Origin: Pyrenochaeta sp. MPI-SDFR-AT-0127
Taxonomy: Eukaryota; Ascomycota; Dothideomycetes; Pleosporales; Cucurbitariaceae
NCBI GenBank assembly: GCA_020747015.1
Contig: JAGTJM010000013.1
Location: 620,001-684,000, forward strand
DNA length: 64,000 bases
Direction of reading: 5' to 3'
Shown here piece by piece: positions 35,550 through 46,700 of the stretch (positions are counted from its first letter, which is position 1; every line of letters starts with the position of its first letter). A program made the translations under genes and the position numbers. The notes under the pieces are model-generated. The model had not been told where the DNA came from and ran no database searches. It was given only the letters and a program-made list of their open reading frames with translations.

Positions 35550-38415
35550 TCACTGTATCCCGTGTCCCATGTGCCATTCCGTACTCAGCTCGTCCAGCGA
35601 CCCAAGCATCCCATTGCTCACTCCATTCGACGAATCCAGAAACGACCATCCCACCTCCCCGCCCATATCAGTATTCATACCCACCACCGTCTCCATGCCG
35701 CCCCTACTCTCAAACAGCCCATAGTACCCGCCCAAATCGACGGTGTCGGTGGTACCCAGTTCGTGCGGGAACGTCATGTCCAACGTAGGAGCAGCGTCGT
35801 GTGTGCTGCTACTCGCGAGCCATGTCGATGCATACCCCGAGTCTAGAGAACAGGATGATGCCGATGTAGATGTTGATATCGAAGTCGATGCAGAATGCGT
35901 GTTTACATACTTGCCCTTCTCACCCCCCTCCCTCCCCCCTCCCCGCTTCACACGCGCCGTACGCACAGGCAGAGAATCAAACCCATCAAACAACAACGTC
36001 GAACTCGCAGGCACACTCGTACTCGTGGGCCCCTCTTTCTTGCCCCCCACATCCGCCACGCCCTGCGCCGCCGCCGCCGCCGGTCCTGTACCGCCTGCAT
36101 CGAACATGGTCACGAGCTGCGCCTGGCATTCGCGCACAATGTCTACCAGACGCTCTTTCAGCCGGTCTTCCAGCGGCTGCGCTTCCTGCTCCACGACGGA
36201 TTCGAGCGTGCGCCGCACGAGGCGGGGCAGCTCGCGGCGCGAGAAGTCTTGGAATGTGCTGATGCTTGAGGGCGTGTTGGGATCCGTGGTGTGGGGGTGG
36301 TATTCGATGTCTGTAGTTATATTAGTACTGTTCATCCATGACTATCACCCCTTTTTCCCTCACTCTCTGTATGTGCAAAAGGGAGATGTAAAGAAATACT
36401 GAAACACGTACAAGGACTAGGCATCTGCTCCGCCTCATCATCCGGAAACAAAATCTTATACACCCCCTTCCACTTCTCCTCCTCGCTCTGATACGTCTGG
36501 CTCCGCTTCTTGCTTTTCAGACGCCGCTCTTGCTCCTTGTCGAAGCCCTCGAGCGGCATCTGCGTGCGCACGGCGCATCCGCGCTCGTCGCGCTGGTGGG
36601 CGCGCAGAGCCGTGTCGTGCGCGAAGGTTGTGCAGCATCGATGGCATTGGGGTGGGAGGAGATGGCGACGGTATAGATGTTCCCTGATGGAAGTCAGTAT
36701 ACAATCACAAAGAGAAAAATGATGAGGTATTATTGAATGGGCTACATACTTGAGGCGCGCAATCGTAGTAAAGCCTGGATCCCGACATGAAGTAAAAGTC
36801 GGGTGTTGCCCTGGATTCCGTTTATAGTACGGACACGCAAACCTCAACTCTGTCAGATTCTGCTTGGCGTCGATTTTCGAATCCGGGCGTCGCCGCTTGT
36901 TCGAGTCGTCTTCGTCGTTTGGCGGCGTCGAGTCGCCGCCGCTCAGGCTGCGTTTGCGCGAGACAAACGATGCGCTGGAGTATGTTGACGCGTTGCTGGA
37001 CCAGCCTGCAGAGCTGTTGGAGGACGAGGCGGAGCTGCTGGTTCCGCCTGCGGTATGGGTGCGGAGGCTGTTGTTGAAGAGGCGCTGGAACTCTTGCATG
37101 ACTGTCTCGACGACTTTGCGCTTTGTGGGGGACAGGCGGCGGGGGAGTTGGGAGAGGCCTGGCGAACTCTCGCGAGAGGTGACGTCTTCTGTCCAGTCTG
37201 TTTCTTCTTCGGACGACTCTACGGCTTTGGAGGATGTGAGTGAGAGGCAGCGTGAGGATGCGGTGAGTTCTGCAATCTCTTTGTTTTCTGACTCGACCGA
37301 CTCGACCGACGCCATGGAAGCCTCTGCTTCTCCTTTACAGTCATCGCGGTGGTTGATGTGCTCATCTTCAGTGATGGAATCTACCAAGTTCCTGGAGCCG
37401 TTGGTCTCATCGAAAGGACTGACAAAGTCTTGTTTGGATGTCCTTCGCTGTTCCCTCACATCTGACTCTGCGTTTCTGGAGACCTCGCGGAGAATGCAGC
37501 CTGGCAGATGCTCATATAATACTTGGGCGGTGAATGGCTCTGAGCACACTGAACAAGTAGCCACGAGTCCACTATCATTTGCCCTGCTACTCCTTCTACC
37601 ATTTTTGCCCCCGTCAACGTCCAGTTCAAGCTGCTGTGTTCTTGCTCCATGGTTCTTGACAAGATGAGTGAGGAATAGTCCAACCCGGTCAGAGGCCTGT
37701 GAGAACGAGACTGTATCTGATTCACAAAAGCCGCAGTCCAACGATCCTCTAAAGTGAGTGAATGCGTGTCTCTTCCGGTCGCCAGCCCTTGTGAACCCTT
37801 TCAAGTGGCGTTCGCAAGTCGCCACCGGGCATGTTTCCGTAAGCTGTTCGGTGAAATGTGTGCGTGCATGGCTACTCAAATCTTTCGAGCAACCACCACT
37901 ACATGCTGGTAATATGCATGAGCCCCTTACAGAATTTCGATCCTCGAGGGGCTCCCATATGGATGATCTGGTAGACCTAGTGGACGAGTTGCGACTGCTC
38001 AGCGTACCGCCACTCACGAGGCTGGGACATCTGCTGGTGGCGGGTAGGACGCTGGGCTGGATGTCTGGCACTGACTTTAGGAAGGTCCAGTACTCTTCAT
38101 GCTGTTTGTCCTGGTAAATAGGTGCAGGTCTTGGTTTGGGCGTGTACTCAGGGAAAGGCTCTGGGGGCCCGCTAAATATCTGGGGGTCGTCAAATATTTT
38201 TATGAATTCTGGAAGCGTCCTTTCGCGGGTGGCTTTGGAGTCTATTTCTAGCATTGTCTCATGGTCCTCAGGAATTGCGAAGGGATCTCTACTCCAGATC
38301 GGTGTGACTGCATTATCTCATTAGACCAACATCATGCAGGAAATGTATGGGCATTACCTCTTTGGAGTCTGTCGGACGATGAAGCATGCATTTCCGGCTT
38401 CGCGTCTACAACCAT
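35550..38415 (-). CDS. C2H2-type zinc finger-like protein, 882 residues
   Basis: There are four exons (38358-38415, 36750-38307, 36412-36683 and 35550-36310; introns 50, 66 and 101 nt). Cys/His pairs occur at two places: an N-terminal set (CILPACSGGC with HARTH, and CPVATCERH with KRHAFTHF) and a C-terminal set (FACPYYKRNP, the CRDPGF block, then LKEHLYRRH with QCHRC and HQRDERGC). After this come QMPLEGFDKEQERRLKSKK, EEKWKGVYKILFPDD and LVRRTLESVVEQEAQPLEDR, conserved in a fungal-only group usually described only as C2H2-type domain proteins. A long Ser/acidic middle is probably disordered. Its function is unknown; nuclear DNA or RNA binding is a guess. The start at 38415 rests on a small first exon; 38254 is the fallback ATG. 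Confidence 0.8.
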
Positions 38416-40614
38416 ATAATCAGCCCTTGCTGTTCAGCAGGTGCCTCAGAAGTAACCGATAAGGGATGGCGACGGAAATGCGTGATAGCATGTCCATGAT
38501 GCACCCCACGGCTTCATCTCAGAATCCAATGGTTCGATGACATACAGATCGCTGGACACATACTTGAGCTGTCGCCCAACGGCTTTGACGTGTTGACTGG
38601 CATTCTCCACAACCAGCGTACGCAACACAATCGTCGTGATAGTAGACTGGCTATGTGTCGCCGGGCCAGACGTTGTTGGCAGAGGTTGGTCTCACAACAG
38701 GTGAGGTTTGCGCATTGAAAGCACTCTCACAAAAGTCGAGGTCATTCTCGAACTAAGAGGCGTCAGAATGCGCAGTGCGCAAAACGCAGCTGAGGTCTCA
38801 ATTGCGCATAAGTGTCTGATTGGCCCTCACCCTAACCGGTCAGATGCAAGGGTAGACATGTGGCCAATGGGGGCGCATCGGGTCATGCGCGACGCTGGTG
38901 CCTGATGAACGCCATCATCCCCTGTCATGCTCAAACTCGAGGCTGAGCCTGGGGTTTTCTTTCTCGTACGTCGTCGTTGCGTTTTGCAGCACCTCTACGT
39001 GCGCTGGTGACATTTCAGACGAAGCACATGGCTTCTGGATTTTACATGCTCCAGTTTGGGTGGCAGGCAACGCTGCGCTGTGGTAGGCGATGCTGATGGC
39101 ACTCGTACGCTCAGGCTGGTGACGTATGTCTGTTCAAACAGCTATTTTAGGCTCAGCCTTGGCTGTCGAATTCGAATTCTCTGAGTGTCTATTAAAATAG
39201 AAGATGCATGATTGGAATGTTTCATGAAACAACTGTTTCAAGGTAAGTGCAGAATATCGCTGTCAAGCGTTGAAAGCGAGGATAGAAACAACAGATGAAG
39301 GCTTTTGTTGTGCTCGTGGCTCATCCAGCTGTTTCACCGCAGGCCTTCCATGCTTGAAGACAATGTTTCTTAGGTTCGTTGTTCCCAGTGTACTGTTTGT
39401 CTCTGTGGCCATAGGAACGATTATGGTCAAGGCGTTTCCACTTGAAGTATTGTTGATGTTTAAAACACCGCTGCCTCAATCTGTACTATTACAGAATGCC
39501 CGGGGTATCATGCTATGCCTCAAGCTCGTGTTACTAGTTAACACTAGACTCGCCAGACTACTTGATCAACTTGGTACACAAAAGAGTTGGTTCATAGCAT
39601 GGCTACAAGTAGTAGTTGTATTACTGTACTAAAGAAGTATTTATAGTTGACTTCTAGAACAAGTTATTTGTTCGTCTGGTCAATTGGTGCCACTGCAGAG
39701 CTATTTAAAAAGAATAGGGCGTGGCCTAAAACCATCTGCTCTTTCTTCCTATTGAGCCTCGCATACTATATTCTTTCTACGGTGACCATAGAGTTGACCT
39801 AGTCTACTGAGCATCAGATTTACCTCTGTCTTGCGTGAAATTCATAAGAGCAAGAATAATTCTGCCATTGGTAATCTCTATCGAGACGTCAGATTCAGCA
39901 TTTCCTTCTCTTGCCGCTACAAACTATAGAAAAAACCTTGGCAGGACTAGACTTCAAATCATTCCGGCTAACACAAGAGTAGTACGCCATCATTGAACAT
40001 CGAAACGACTGGATGCGAAACGACATGTGCAGTTTCCAATATGTAGTCACGATATTCACTCTGATGAGTGGTGTGCGCGGCACTCGGAGTATGTGTCTCG
40101 GTACTGCAAGGCCGGTTTAATCACCCAAGACGCATCGGAAATTTTGCGTTTTCGGGCCCCACGAAGCTTAACAAGCGGCAACTGGTGGGAAATGCGGGGT
40201 GAAGCATTCTAGTTTCCTGCATTAGGAATGGTTTGTAGGTCATTTGATGATTGCAGGAATATACCATATTGTTGCGCCGTAAAAGGGGTTACAAGTTTCC
40301 ACTCGGTTATAGTACAAGTCTGGTGTTTCGTCCTTTTAGGTAGGCATTTTTCTACTAGCCAGGGACATGTGCTCGATTCTCCTCCGCCGCCATTACGCCG
40401 ATGAAGAGTGCTCTCATTACTGATCTGGCAAGGCTTCAAGCATCAACCAATACGAGGAATTTAAGGAAGGCTTCTTCCGAAATGTATGTCTCGAGTTCTT
40501 CAACATAAAGGGTATAAGTTAGTCGGCTCCGGACCATGTTTCTGGCGACGCAAGTCATTCATTGGATACACAAGACTCTACTAGTATCTTTTGATACTAC
40601 CAATTTTCTTCGCC
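38416..40614. other. Gene-poor 2.2-kb region
   Basis: No gene of known family is found here. A 120-codon plus-strand frame (39270-39632) encodes a hydrophobic Leu/Val-rich stretch without homology that I recognise. AT content rises between 39640 and 40030. The right end holds the promoter of the PL11 gene, with a TATAAG at 40513-40518. Confidence 0.5.
40513..40518 (+). promoter_or_regulatory. TATA-like element upstream of the PL11 gene
   Basis: TATAAG lies 102 bases before the ATG of the lyase gene. The position fits a fungal core promoter; this is a sequence match only. Confidence 0.35.
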
Positions 40615-42429
40615 ATGAAGATTTTCACTCCATTCGTTGTGTTTGCTGTCGCTCTCGGCGTGGCAGCCATGCCTTCGAAGCGTCAATCAGCACCCCGGCC
40701 AATGGAGAATCTGGGACGAGGCGTCGTGGCAGTCCGTGCCACAGATACCAGTGCATTCATCAGCTGGAGACTTCTGGGCCTTGATCCCGACGGTATCGGC
40801 TTCAACATCTACCGCTCAACAAATGGTGCTGAAGCTACCAAACTCAACTCTGCAGTCCTCACCAAGGGTACAAATTTCGTAGACGCACAGCCTGACCTTA
40901 CAAAGTCCAATAGATACTGGGTGCGTTCGGTCATCAATGGACAGGAGCAATCACCTGCTAGTGGTAGCTTCACATTGGCGGCAAATGCCGCTAAAGGCCC
41001 TATTGTCAAAGTGCCACTAAGAGCAGGAGACAAGATTAGATATGTCTGGGTCGGTGATCTTGATGGTAGCGGCGAGTACGATTATGTCATTGACCGACAT
41101 GGCACACAACAAGGTCTGGAGGCCTATCGAAGTGATGGCACGTTTCTTTGGAAAGTCAGCATGGGCCCTAACAGCGAGAACCAAAACAACATTGAACCTG
41201 GCTCATCTGGTATCAGTGTCGGAAACTGGGACGGTATCACCGTATACGATCTCGACAGCGATGGGTTCGCCGAAGTCATCGTGCGCATTTCTAATGGCGT
41301 AGTCTTTGGAGATGGCAAGACATTCAGTGGCGGCAAAGACAACAACGAGCAGTTCATCGCCGTTCTGGATGGTAAGACAGGAGCCCTGCGAGCGACTGCC
41401 AAGATACAGAACAACTATATTCAACACGGCCCGTTCGCTGCTCGACTCGGCATCGGATATCTGGACGGAGTAACCCCTCATGTTGTCGCTTTTATGAAGA
41501 ATCGTGGTGATGATAAAGCATTCCATCGCAACATCGCAGCATGGACATTTGACAAGACAAAATTGACTCAGAAATGGGTATTCGACAATGACGATGCTGG
41601 TGCTGATGGACACAACACTCGTATCCTCGACGTCGATGGCGATGGAAAGGATGAAGTTGGGGAAATCGGATTCATGCTCAACGGTGACGGCAAACTACGC
41701 TACTCTCTTCGACCGCAGGGCATCGAACACGGCGACCGCTGGCAAATTTCAAAGATTGATCCGAGCCGTCCTGGTCTTCAAGGCTATGGCGTTCAGCAGG
41801 ACAACCCTTCAAAGCTCTGGGAATACTACTACGATGCTCGCGACGGCAAGATACTGTGGAAGCACTTTGGCGACGCAGTGGCTGATATCGGCCGTGGCAT
41901 GATTGGCGATATTGATCCCAATTATCCCGGCATGGAGAGCTGGAGTGCAGGCGGATCTGGTCTGTACAACGCACCCAGTAATACTCTCGCTAGCAAGGAC
42001 AAGACGCTCTCACCATGGGCACATCTAGGGCTCTGGTGGGACGGCGACGATACCATGGAACTCTACAACGACGGCAAGATCGAAAAGTGGAACCCTGCCG
42101 CGCCAACAGCGTCAAACAAACTCCCACGCATTCTCACCATCAGCTCGTACGGCGCTGTGAATCCCGGAGACCCCAACCCAGGCTTCCTTGGCGACATCTT
42201 TGGCGACTGGAGAGAAGAAGTAATCACAACGAATGCGGCAAACAGCGAGCTGATCATCTTCACGACAGACCAGCCGACAGATCGAAGACTGTATACGCTT
42301 GCACATAATCCAAATTATCGCAATGGCATGACGCTCAAGGGCTATCTGCAAAACGCGCATGTGGACTATTTCATTGGCAAGGGAATGACAACACCACCGA
42401 GACCGAACATTCGTTATGCGGGCGTTTGA
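40615..42429 (+). CDS. Secreted rhamnogalacturonan lyase, polysaccharide lyase family 11
   Basis: This is a single exon encoding 604 residues. A signal peptide (MKIFTPFVVFAVALGVAA) precedes a dibasic KR at about residue 23, likely a Kex2-type site. The mature start APRPMENLGRGVVAVRA with FISWRLLGLDPDGIGFNIYR is the PL11 (YesW/YesX-like) N-terminal beta domain. The rest is an eight-bladed propeller with repeated calcium-binding DxDxDG turns, for example DLDGSGEYDYV, DLDSDGFAEV and DVDGDGKDEV, and ends in the conserved NPNYRNGMTLKGYLQ-type block. PL11 enzymes cut the rhamnogalacturonan I backbone of pectin by beta-elimination outside the cell. PL11 is mainly bacterial and sparse in fungi. The unsaturated ends it makes are substrates for GH105, present at 53.8 kb. 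Confidence 0.92.
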   Translation: MKIFTPFVVFAVALGVAAMPSKRQSAPRPMENLGRGVVAVRATDTSAFISWRLLGLDPDGIGFNIYRSTNGAEATKLNSAVLTKGTNFVDAQPDLTKSNRYWVRSVINGQEQSPASGSFTLAANAAKGPIVKVPLRAGDKIRYVWVGDLDGSGEYDYVIDRHGTQQGLEAYRSDGTFLWKVSMGPNSENQNNIEPGSSGISVGNWDGITVYDLDSDGFAEVIVRISNGVVFGDGKTFSGGKDNNEQFIAVLDGKTGALRATAKIQNNYIQHGPFAARLGIGYLDGVTPHVVAFMKNRGDDKAFHRNIAAWTFDKTKLTQKWVFDNDDAGADGHNTRILDVDGDGKDEVGEIGFMLNGDGKLRYSLRPQGIEHGDRWQISKIDPSRPGLQGYGVQQDNPSKLWEYYYDARDGKILWKHFGDAVADIGRGMIGDIDPNYPGMESWSAGGSGLYNAPSNTLASKDKTLSPWAHLGLWWDGDDTMELYNDGKIEKWNPAAPTASNKLPRILTISSYGAVNPGDPNPGFLGDIFGDWREEVITTNAANSELIIFTTDQPTDRRLYTLAHNPNYRNGMTLKGYLQNAHVDYFIGKGMTTPPRPNIRYAGV

Positions 42430-43702
42430 TCGTTAGCAATGTTACAATGCAGTGAGGGAGAAATGGTACATATATGTGACGGCAAAAACTGCTGTAGAAA
42501 CCGTATTTATAATCTTCTGCGTGACGGAAGCTGGGGCACACTTATTCATGACCGTTCATTAGCACGTAATATCATCGAATACTCCATACATTTGCTTGCA
42601 TAATGTGCCATTGACACAGTACTTATATCTAGATATTCATTAACCTCTGCCTCTGGTGTCAACTTTCCAGAATATTTTTCCTTCACTTACGCACGTTGGT
42701 ACCTGTTCAAATACTAGAAGTAAACGAATTATTTATGATGCGTATATTTTTGTCTCTATTAAACACTTACAATAAATTCTCCCTAAATCACCAAACCCAC
42801 ACAGCAAAAATCAAAAGGATTTATTATTCGCTCCTTGCTTTACTATTCCTCTTCCATCTACAAGCGCCGTAACCAGAACAAGCGTTGGAAATTATTATTA
42901 TTATTCAACAGTACTCTCATTGTATCATGTCCAGCGTACTATTACTCATATGATGAAAAGAGTAAATTAAGCAGAAAATGCTATTCTTCCCAAAGTCCCG
43001 AAGTATTATGTACAACATGGAGAAGATCAATTCACTTTCTGTACACGATCATTGAGGTGCATCAAAGCCAGCATGCCACATGAGTCTGGATCGATCTGAA
43101 CAGAACATTCTTCAACATTAATCTACCTATGATTCACTCTCTCCAGCGGGAAAAAAGCAGTGCTGTGCGGCAGATTTTGCTATTACCTCCCCTTGTACCC
43201 TCCCCTGCCCCTCCTGCGGGTACAAGTTACTCTGCTCCACCAAAAAAAAAACCAGCAATATCAGAATGACGAACTAGGACGAGGTATCTGCACTATCCCT
43301 ACCCCCAAAACACCCACAACATGCATTGGAATACGGACCGGCGCAAAGAAAAATAGAACCTTGAGACCATGATATAGTCGGTCCGCCTATATGAACCCGA
43401 ATGGAGATGAAAATCTTGCTGAGCAGGAAGGAGGAAAAAACATAAATTGCTGACTTGGTATCGCAGAAGGGTAAAGGGAAAAAAGAACAATCCAACAACT
43501 GTGTCGTTAAAACGCCTCGCTTGCTAAAAACCAAAATAAGAAAACCCCTACTGATCTGATTAAAAAAATTTGTTGGTTGTAGATGCGCATGTTGCATATA
43601 GTTTGTGAGTGATATCGGTGCTGGGTTCGAGGTTCTCAAGGCGTCAGTCCCACTTTCAGCTTCATTCTGCTGGTCTTCCTTCATATAACTTTGGTCGGTG
43701 TC
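42430..43702. other. Convergent intergenic region
   Basis: This 1.27-kb tail-to-tail stretch lies between the PL11 gene and the DH/PH gene. It is AT-rich, with poly-A and poly-T runs near 43240 and 43560. Two short minus-strand frames near 43274-43684 show no known family. No RNA gene was recognised. Confidence 0.55.
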
Positions 43703-46700
43703 TCAATACCTCAGCTTCCCGAGGAGACTGAAGCAGTACGCACACTCCCTCTCACTCCTCATTTGAATCATAAAGACTCTTGCTCTTGCGCCTGACACGC
43801 CACCGGTCTTCCCGACTGTTCCTACTTCTCCATTCTCGCCCATGACATCTTCCCACACGGAGACGGCAATGCCGCTACGTGCGACGCGCTCAAAGCAGGT
43901 CTCGGATAGAGTGACATCGAGAAGAACCTCGCCCTTGGTTTTCCCAGTCACCACGATGCGCCGTTCTTGAGTATGGTCTCTCTTGCCAGGAGCGCGCTGC
44001 AATGGGTTCGTTGGGCTTGATGGCGCGCTTGGATGAGGACTTGGTAACATGATAGTAAGTCTTGCGCTGCCCATCTCGCGCCATTTCTTGAGTGTTTCTC
44101 GTTCGTAGAGTCTGCACTTTGTGTTCGTGATGCCGGCCGGTGCACCAGGAGCTCTTCCTACCTCTCCAAGGCCATTTGGCGTAGAGGCACCCGACCCATG
44201 GTTGGAATTCGAGCCGTCGTCAAATGATGAGCCTGTGCTGCGGGATCCGAGTGTTGAATTGCGGATGCTGAACACGCCATTCTTTCCGAAAGAGAAACGA
44301 CCGAGCGCGGAGCGAAGTGCGGTGTTCATGGTGCCGACTGAGGATTCTGTGGCCGCTGAGATGGAAGCAGCGCGGGTGCTTGTCTTTCTGTAGCTGCTTC
44401 TCCTGCCTAGTGTACCTCCAAGCCACCCGGACGAGGATCCTGCATTTGTCCTCGCTGCATTTTGGCGATCCATTGCTTCAGCCCAGCTTGTCTGCCCGTA
44501 TGGTCCACGTGCGTTCTGGAGTGCGATGTAGGTTGGGTTATTGATGCGCGACTGGTTGATCATAGCGTAGAGTTGTGCACATTCCACGGCATTGCGACTC
44601 CTTAGCATAATATTGTTGCCAGTCCTGATCTGAGACTCCGCAGTAGGTGGCGAGCGAATGGAAATGTCGATGGCTGTTGACTTACGGAGGGGAACCAGAG
44701 GGGTAAGCTCGACCGCAACAAGGGGAGCACGTCCTTCTGGTTGAATGATTTCGTCGCCATCAGCCATGAAGGGCTTGGAGTGCATGGCGGAAATCTCGAA
44801 GACCTCAATCTTCCCTGGCGTGACGACAATGCTGCATTCTTCTGGGTGCAGGCTGTCCCACCGACCTGCATCAGACCAAGCGAAGATGGATGCGATTGCT
44901 TTGGAAGCTTTGCCAGAGCCTTGGGGAACAGTTCGATAGGGCGTATTGGACGCGGACTGCGATGGCGTGATAGTGCCATTGGGCAAGGTGTAGATTGACG
45001 CGGGAGGGGATACCTTGGGGAACTTTTTGGTTTCCTCTTCTTGCTTTTCGGCCGTGGCCGGGCGCTTTGAACTGTGTCCGGCAGAGTTTGGCCGTGCAGC
45101 GTATCCACGAGGTCCAGGGTATCCAACTGGCATCAGTGGCATGGGCACATCGTCTTCCAATTCGTCCTCTGACGACTCCGAGGTGAGACTCTCTTCATCT
45201 TCCTCGTCAACTTCTTCATCAGATGCGATGTCTTCCTCGCTCTCACTGGACAACTCTGTGCATGTAGATGGCTCGTACTCGTGTTTCAGGGGTGACGAGG
45301 AGCGGCGTTTGTTTTTGAAACCTGGCAGTGATGGTGTAAACACCGGCGTCTTAGATCCCTTTAGTGTCACTGGGGTTGCTGGGCTAGGAGATCGATGCGG
45401 TGGCACAGGTGGTGGCTTATCTTCGGCTGATTCAGGTTCTTCTACCTCTTCAGGAACTAACACCTTCTTCTTAGATAGCTTGGGCGGCGCAGAAGCTGAT
45501 GTTTCTCGGGTCCTCTCAAGTTCGATGTCGACATCTTTTGTTGGTGTCGTAGGTTGGCTTGTCTTTCTTATACGGGGAATGGTCGGCAGCTCTATCGAAG
45601 GTACTGAAGACACTCTTCTATGCTGTTGTGGTCGTTGAGGTGATGTGGGTGGTGATCCCGGAGGCGAAACTAAGTCATCGTCAATGCTCCGCTTGTCCTC
45701 ATCAGATTCATCTGAGAGATCAACGTCAGATGATGGCATCCAGACGCTGAATCCCTTGCTTGACTGAGACACTACCGACGACGCAGCGGGAAGGGATTTG
45801 GGTCGACGCTTGGTAGACTTCCTGCGTGGCGGTGCCTCTTCCTTCACGGACTGAGGCTCTTCAACAAGTTCTGCCGGATCATCCAGCGTGATTTGGCGGG
45901 ATGGTCGTGATGAGCTTGGTGACGACGGAACGTTTCGAGAGAGCCTCTTCGCTCTGGTTCGTTTGAGACTGACTGGTGAACCAGTATTTGCAATGCGAAT
46001 CGCTTCGTTAAGGCTGCGAGGTGTTCGATCGAGGTCCTCGTTCAGCTGATTCGCCGGTTTTGTACTGTCAAGGGGCGTGTATGTTTCCGATGGGGAGATG
46101 GTACTTGCGTCGTAAGGCAAGTTGACTTGAGAATTCCCCCCGCTGGGTGGCGTGATTGGTGATTCAGAGCGAGATTTTAGGCGTCTATCTGGTGTATCAT
46201 AGCGCCATACCTTTGAGACTTCGGTATGCTGTTCACCAATAGGTATCTCAATCTCATGTGGGCTTGGTGTCCTACTCTTTAATGGTAGAGTAGATCCTGT
46301 TGCGGCTGAAAGCAAGGACGAGGATGTGTGGCTGCTCGCTGGCTCTGGCTCTTTACTCGGTGTAATCGAATCCCTCTTGATATCGGCAATCTGGGGTGGG
46401 ATGGGATTGAGCCCGACCATCTGCACCCATTCGAAGCCAGCTTGTTCGTCTTCAGCTGTAAGAGACATTACTTCTCTCCACTCAGTTCCATCTGTTTGAT
46501 TTCCACGGATCATGACGATTATTTCACCCTTCAAATCTCCATTTCGAGCAGATACCCGACTTTGTTGAATGGGTGGTAGTAGTAGCCATCGTCCAGTGGG
46601 GTCGACTTCGCAGAACAAAAGGTCTCCCCCTTTTCCTGTGCCTGGTGCATCGTCTCGGAGTAGTATTTCTACGCGGCAGCAGACTTCTTGGCCGCTAGAG

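Noticed and set aside
43274..43684. Small minus-strand frames after the DH/PH gene
   Set aside because: Low-complexity 3' flank; no family match.
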